Shown here piece by piece: positions 60,171 to 64,000 of a stretch of DNA of 64,000 nt. The first letter of the stretch is position 1; every line of letters starts with the position of its first letter. The position numbers and the translations under genes were made by a program. The notes under the pieces were generated by a model. That model made no database searches. It was not told the origin of the DNA and was given only the letters and a program-made list of their open reading frames with translations. Origin of the DNA: Letharia columbiana (lineage: Eukaryota > Ascomycota > Lecanoromycetes > Lecanorales > Parmeliaceae); NCBI RefSeq assembly GCF_014066305.1, contig NW_023501052.1, positions 1 through 64,000 on the forward strand, given 5' to 3'.

Positions 60171-60991
60171 GCTGGCTGAGAACGCGTGCAGAAGGAATGG
60201 TTGACCGTGTGGAGATAGTGAGGGGGAAACATTGCAGAAGTAAGGAAGAATTCAACAATATAGCCATTGAGGTCAATGGCCGACTGCCTCTCCCACTCTC
60301 CCATTCCCCCACTATATTCTCGATTTAAACTGCATATTTTAAGCTGCCGATATCGCTCGGGCCAAGGTCCCTCGGTTTGTAGGTTGTACTGGCGTACAGG
60401 GCCAACCTATCAAAAATCCACATGGCCCGGCTTGGGCGTCAAATGACCTGCAGGACAGCGATTAAGCATATATTAGCGGCTGCGGGGTCTCAATTGACTT
60501 CTGATGCTATTCCCAACATCGAATGGCAACAAGAGAATACGGTGCTTTGCTGAGCACGGAAACGCCATTGTGCATTTCTTCTGGCGGGGTTGAACCCTTG
60601 AGCATGTTGGAACGTTGGGCGAACCCTCCGAACGTTGAAGTCAATTCGTCCTTCGTCCTGTTACGTTGGATTCCTAGAGCATGTGCTGCCAGCTGGAGGT
60701 GCGATTAGATTGACAACGAAAAAGCAACCTGCAAAGTGTTGGACGTTGGAGACGACGTTGTGGCCAGTAGTTGCAGCACGGGTCTCGTTTGTCTAGGACG
60801 CGGACATAATGACAGGACGGACCCCTCTTGCACCAAGGTACTTCCCCGCCGCGCTAGTAGAACCTCCTCTTCCAAAAACAGTATCAAGCGTCCAAAGTGT
60901 CCGATGCTGAGACCTTTAGATAACCGTTGACCAAGTCACCATCATCTGGGTCTTCATAATTCCTGAACAAACCTACTACTCCCCACCAACT
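60171..60991. promoter_or_regulatory. Divergent intergenic region between BTA1 and an F-box gene
   Basis: Both genes start outward from this 821-base stretch. An AT-rich TATA-like patch lies near 60,328-60,342. In fungi BTA1 is often induced by low phosphate through CACGTG/G sites, but I see no convincing one here. Confidence 0.35.
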
Positions 60992-62095
60992 ATGCCTTCC
61001 CTCCTAGAAATCCCTCCTGAACTTGTGGAGCAGATCATCTCTGATTTGGCAGAAGGGGAACCTCCTTCGAGAAAGCTCATCTACGAACAGCCTTCAAAGT
61101 CTCTTCTAGATCACGACTACCATCCCCTCAAAGATCTCTCTTGCACCTGTCGTATCCTGAGGCGTCTTTGCTTCACTAGCTTGTTTTCGGCCCTCAAGTT
61201 GAACATGGAGGTCGGTACAGGCTTCCTGGAATTCATCAAAAGTAGCCAGCTGGCTGGCCGGGTGGACAGCCTGGTCCTATACACCACCACCGGATGCCTC
61301 GGCAACAGCAGCTTCCTTTGGCCCCGAATGGTTGAAGTTGTGGACCGTGTCAATGCGCCGTCCATGACCATAATCTTCCCTCCTTCGCTCTTCACGGAGA
61401 TCCTACCCTATAGCCTCAACCTCGATCATGCCTGGGCATTCAGTATTGACTACCAAGTCCTGCACCTGGAAATGGCTCCCAATTCAGTTGCACCCAAAAC
61501 GCCGGAAGATGTTGTCAAAGAAAGTAACGTTTTCGCGATGCGGCCATGGACCCATTGTACGTACAACGAGGGGTCCTCAGTCGAAGCATACAGCACCTAC
61601 GAGTACTATCTCAAGGACAAACCCTCTCTCTTCTGTCCATCCAACTCCAACCAATTCGTGCGCACGATGCAAAATTCGCTCGACCACATAACCTCCCTAG
61701 ATCTCATCACCGTCTTCCCCACCAACCACCTGTGGTCTTTCGGCAAATTCATAAGTTTCATGAAAAGTCTTCGCCACCTGCGCACGCAGCTGGCACCAAC
61801 GCCTAGCAACAACATCCTCGACGATCCGTCGTCCCTGGGGAAGTGTCAAACCAAGGACCTCTGGATGGAATTTGAAAGCTCGTATGCTAGGCTTGTCGAT
61901 TTCGTCGCTGGCGGAGGTTACGATGAGTTCGAGTTGGGTGCTCTTGAACAATTTACCATTTTGGATTATGCCAATGCAGCGCTGCGTGAGACAATAGATG
62001 GCGTTGTGGGGAATCGTTTGGATGAGTGGGAGCGAGGTCCGAGCGGCGGCAGTTGGACTCGGAGACGAGAGGACCAAAAGGCTATTTCTCAGTGA
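60992..62095 (+). CDS. F-box-like protein
   Basis: Single-exon ORF of 367 residues starting at the ATG at 60992. The N-terminus (LLEIPPELVEQIISDLAEG) and the following LKDLSCTCRILRRLCFTSLF match a fungal F-box, which binds Skp1 in SCF ubiquitin ligases. The rest (SSQLAGRVDSLVLYTTTG; NSLDHITSLDLITVFP; FMKSLRHLRTQL) has the spaced hydrophobic pattern of the degenerate leucine-rich repeats that follow F-boxes in many ascomycete proteins. It has no membrane segment or signal peptide. The substrate is unknown. It is not similar enough to the F-box protein at 8.6 kb to suggest a recent duplicate. Confidence 0.72.
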   Translation: MPSLLEIPPELVEQIISDLAEGEPPSRKLIYEQPSKSLLDHDYHPLKDLSCTCRILRRLCFTSLFSALKLNMEVGTGFLEFIKSSQLAGRVDSLVLYTTTGCLGNSSFLWPRMVEVVDRVNAPSMTIIFPPSLFTEILPYSLNLDHAWAFSIDYQVLHLEMAPNSVAPKTPEDVVKESNVFAMRPWTHCTYNEGSSVEAYSTYEYYLKDKPSLFCPSNSNQFVRTMQNSLDHITSLDLITVFPTNHLWSFGKFISFMKSLRHLRTQLAPTPSNNILDDPSSLGKCQTKDLWMEFESSYARLVDFVAGGGYDEFELGALEQFTILDYANAALRETIDGVVGNRLDEWERGPSGGSWTRRREDQKAISQ

Positions 62096-63359
62096 AAGAG
62101 AAAATGTGACCAAAGAGGAGTAACGTAGATAACGCAGATAATTTTCGGTGTGGGGAGTTTTTAAGCTTGAATGGATCACGGAGTGCGCAGCTTGGAGGCC
62201 TACGTCAGAGAAAGGTACTTATGAGCAATCCCACTAGCTGGAGTGACGAAAATCGGTACAAGTACCAGTGACTTTTACACTTACCTTTCGTATGTGTCGA
62301 TGAGACGCTGATCTCATTCACCAGCCATTGTGCAATGTATTGCATTACCGTTTTCTTGTTTTGGCCAGCTTTCACCATGCTACACGCAAAGCAAAGCACA
62401 TCTGTTGGTGGTCTCTGATTTGTTATATTTCCATTTGCTTGAATCGCAGGCTGGGTTCTGATAAGAACCAACTTAGCTGACCAACCATACCCACGTTCCA
62501 CCTTCAACCATCAAGTCGCTTGTATGTCTCTCGCCACTGCGATTTCAGATATCCGATCTCCCCGCTGTGTGAAAAGGTCCATCCAATCATATGAGCCAGT
62601 CAGTTATCGTATGGGGACGTGGGAAACACTGCGGAATTGTGCCGCTGTCTGAGTTTCTTCAAGATCAATGATGCCATTGCTGCGGTTTCTATGAGTCCGT
62701 CGATGTTGTCATCTCGGGTCCATCTCTACCCTCACTCCTTGTAAGTCCGTCCTCAAGCCCCCCACATGTGGACTACCTTGGGCCCAGGTGCCAAATGATT
62801 AACTGTTTGCTCAATACACTATTGACTCTGCAGTCAGAGCAGGAGATCATTTCTTTATTGAATCTATTGTAAAATGGAGAAAGTGGGGTTTACTCGGAAA
62901 GATGCTCTCCATGTGATGTGCCACGTCAGCACTGAACCGGCTCGGCATTCATGCATGAGTCTCAATGGAAAATGCTGTTGGTATGCTATCTCTACAAGGT
63001 GGAAAATTTCGACACAAGGACCGGTACAGCTGAGTACGGAACCAAGCTCTCGGCGCCCACTGTCGATCGTGTGTAGCAATTTGAGTGATGCTTTGGCCAA
63101 AGCAATCAAGCAAGATTTCGTCATGTTGCAAGTCATGCTCTAATCATACTGCGTATGAGCCATGCTTCTGAGCTCATCTTATCTCTTTGGGCGCCTGCCA
63201 GATTGGAAGGATTGGGAATCTTCCTAGATATAAGAAGAACCTTCCTTGCCCACAATTTCCAGAATCATCAACAGTCCTTGGGGGTTTCACAAAGACTCAG
63301 TACCCTCCATCTTTACACTCTAGGCCCTGACTATCTCAGTGAATCAACAACATCTCATC
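62096..63359. other. Intergenic region
   Basis: No supported gene; ORFs near 62,870-63,143 overlap on both strands. A TATA-like ATATAAG at 63,228 lies about 130 bases before the start of the repeat precursor and could be its promoter. Confidence 0.4.
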
Positions 63360-63882
63360 ATGCATTTCCAGAAACTCCTTCTTGTGCTTCCTGCACTTGC
63401 CGCTTCTGGAATCCTGGCGGCTCCTATGGCAAACAGTGGCATGGAATCTCGTCATCTGTTGCCCAGTTTCTACCGCTAACATGAGGCTAGATGTCATATC
63501 ATCAAACGAGCTGGCCAAGCGTCAGGATTCTGATGCCGTACATGATCATGGCCATGGCGAGCGTCTGGACTCTGATGCTATATATGACCATGCCAAACGC
63601 CAGGACTTTGATGCCGTATATGATCATGACCATGGCGAGCATCTGGACTCTGATGCTATATATGACCATGCCAAACGCCAGGACTTTGATGCCGTATATG
63701 ATCATGACCATGGCCAGCATCTGGACTCTGATGCTATATATGACCATGCCAAACGCCAGGACTCTGATGCCGTATATGATCATGACCATGGCGAGCGTCT
63801 GGACTCTGATGCTATATATGACCATGCCAAACGCCAGGAGAACGCTGATGCCTCGTACGATCATGCCGCTTCCCCCAAATAA
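63360..63882 (+). CDS. Secreted tandem-repeat precursor with Kex2 (Lys-Arg) sites; candidate RiPP precursor
   Basis: Two exons, 63360-63435 and 63491-63882, give 155 residues. The 55-base intron (GTGGCA...CTAAC...GCTAG) joins A|AT and links an ideal signal peptide (MHFQKLLLVLPALAASGILA) to the repeat frame. Without splicing, the signal peptide frame ends at a TAA and the repeats have no secretion signal. After a short leader ending NELAKR there are four 26-residue units. Each starts QD(S/F)DAV(H/Y)DH and ends with LDSDAIYDHAKR, followed by a divergent last unit (QENADASYDHAASPK). Every unit ends in Lys-Arg, so Kex2 would release near-identical acidic peptides rich in Asp, His and Tyr. This is the layout of UstA/PhomA-type dikaritin RiPP precursors and other Kex2-processed repeat proteins. 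No UstYa (DUF3328) or other tailoring gene is visible before the window ends. Confidence 0.8.
63523..63834 (+). repeat. Four 78-bp coding tandem repeats
   Basis: Four units of exactly 78 bases (26 codons), beginning after each AAGCG(T/C) or AAACGC codon pair. They are nearly identical, with changes mainly in the codon after CAGGAC (TCT/TTT) and around CATGGC(G/C)AGC. Each unit also contains two shorter related blocks (GATGCC/TGTATATGATCATGAC and GATGCTATATATGACCATGC). Confidence 0.9.
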
Positions 63883-64000
63883 TCGCCACCAACGAGAAGG
63901 CTCCATTGCAAGTTTAGGAAGCAAGGGGGTTCTTGATGCAGTAGGACGCGCTTTTCTCGTTCTGTATAAGCAAGCTAGATTGTTTGGAATTGGCAAGTGA

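Noticed and set aside
63491..64000. 169-residue plus-strand and 164-residue minus-strand ORFs over the repeats
   Set aside because: They are shadows. The 78-base repeat has a length divisible by three, so every frame without a stop in one unit stays open in all. Only the spliced frame has a signal peptide and KR sites.
1..64000. CRISPR arrays, bacterial operons, ribosome binding sites
   Set aside because: None expected or seen. The gene structure is eukaryotic throughout.

Overview
The window is nuclear DNA of a filamentous ascomycete. The genes carry short introns of about 50-80 bases with GT...AG ends and CTAAC/CTGAC-like branch points. The encoded families are fungal: F-box proteins, a GT32 glycosyltransferase, a fused betaine-lipid synthase, HeLo-like and NLR-like fragments, and Kex2-processed secreted repeat proteins. 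A long AT-rich block looks mutated by RIP (repeat-induced point mutation). A Dothideomycete-type genome is my inference, not something the sequence proves.

Layout. 1-540 is the 5' part of a D-amino-acid-oxidase-like gene with a one-base frameshift. 541-16560 is sparsely coding: a probable mitochondrial membrane protein (3689-4540), a decayed acidic coding relic (about 5.8-7.6 kb), an F-box protein (8621-9529), a two-exon hypothetical gene (11611-12342) and a four-exon minus-strand hypothetical gene ending at 15694. 16666-26520 is one 9,855-bp AT-rich, ORF-less element with 32-bp terminal inverted repeats and a 5-bp target duplication (GCATT). It contains a nested smaller element with 165-bp direct repeats. 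26.5-38 kb is repeat-rich and full of short broken ORFs, a palindrome-rich MITE-like segment, a GC-rich island and a 47-bp minisatellite. I found no complete gene there that I can identify.

From 39.2 kb the window becomes gene-rich: a TLC-domain membrane protein, a large membrane-anchored GT32 glycosyltransferase fused to a nucleotide-sugar/triose-phosphate-translocator-like domain, a decayed NLR-like ankyrin pseudogene, a HeLo-like/SH3/SH3 gene with an in-frame stop, a secreted four-repeat protein with dibasic sites between the repeats, a small secreted cysteine-containing protein, BTA1 (seven exons), a second F-box protein, and at the right edge a two-exon secreted precursor made of 26-residue repeats that each end in Lys-Arg.

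How the parts fit. The last 14 kb is enriched in secreted and self-recognition-type genes: two possible Kex2-processed precursors, one small secreted protein, a HeLo-like protein and an NLR relic. The most promising undescribed system is the precursor at 63360-63882. Its design (signal peptide, short leader, tandem Tyr-containing units separated by KR) matches the known layout of dikaritin/UstA-like RiPP precursors and other Kex2-processed repeat proteins. The tailoring genes that would prove a biosynthetic cluster are not in this window and would have to lie to the right of base 64000.
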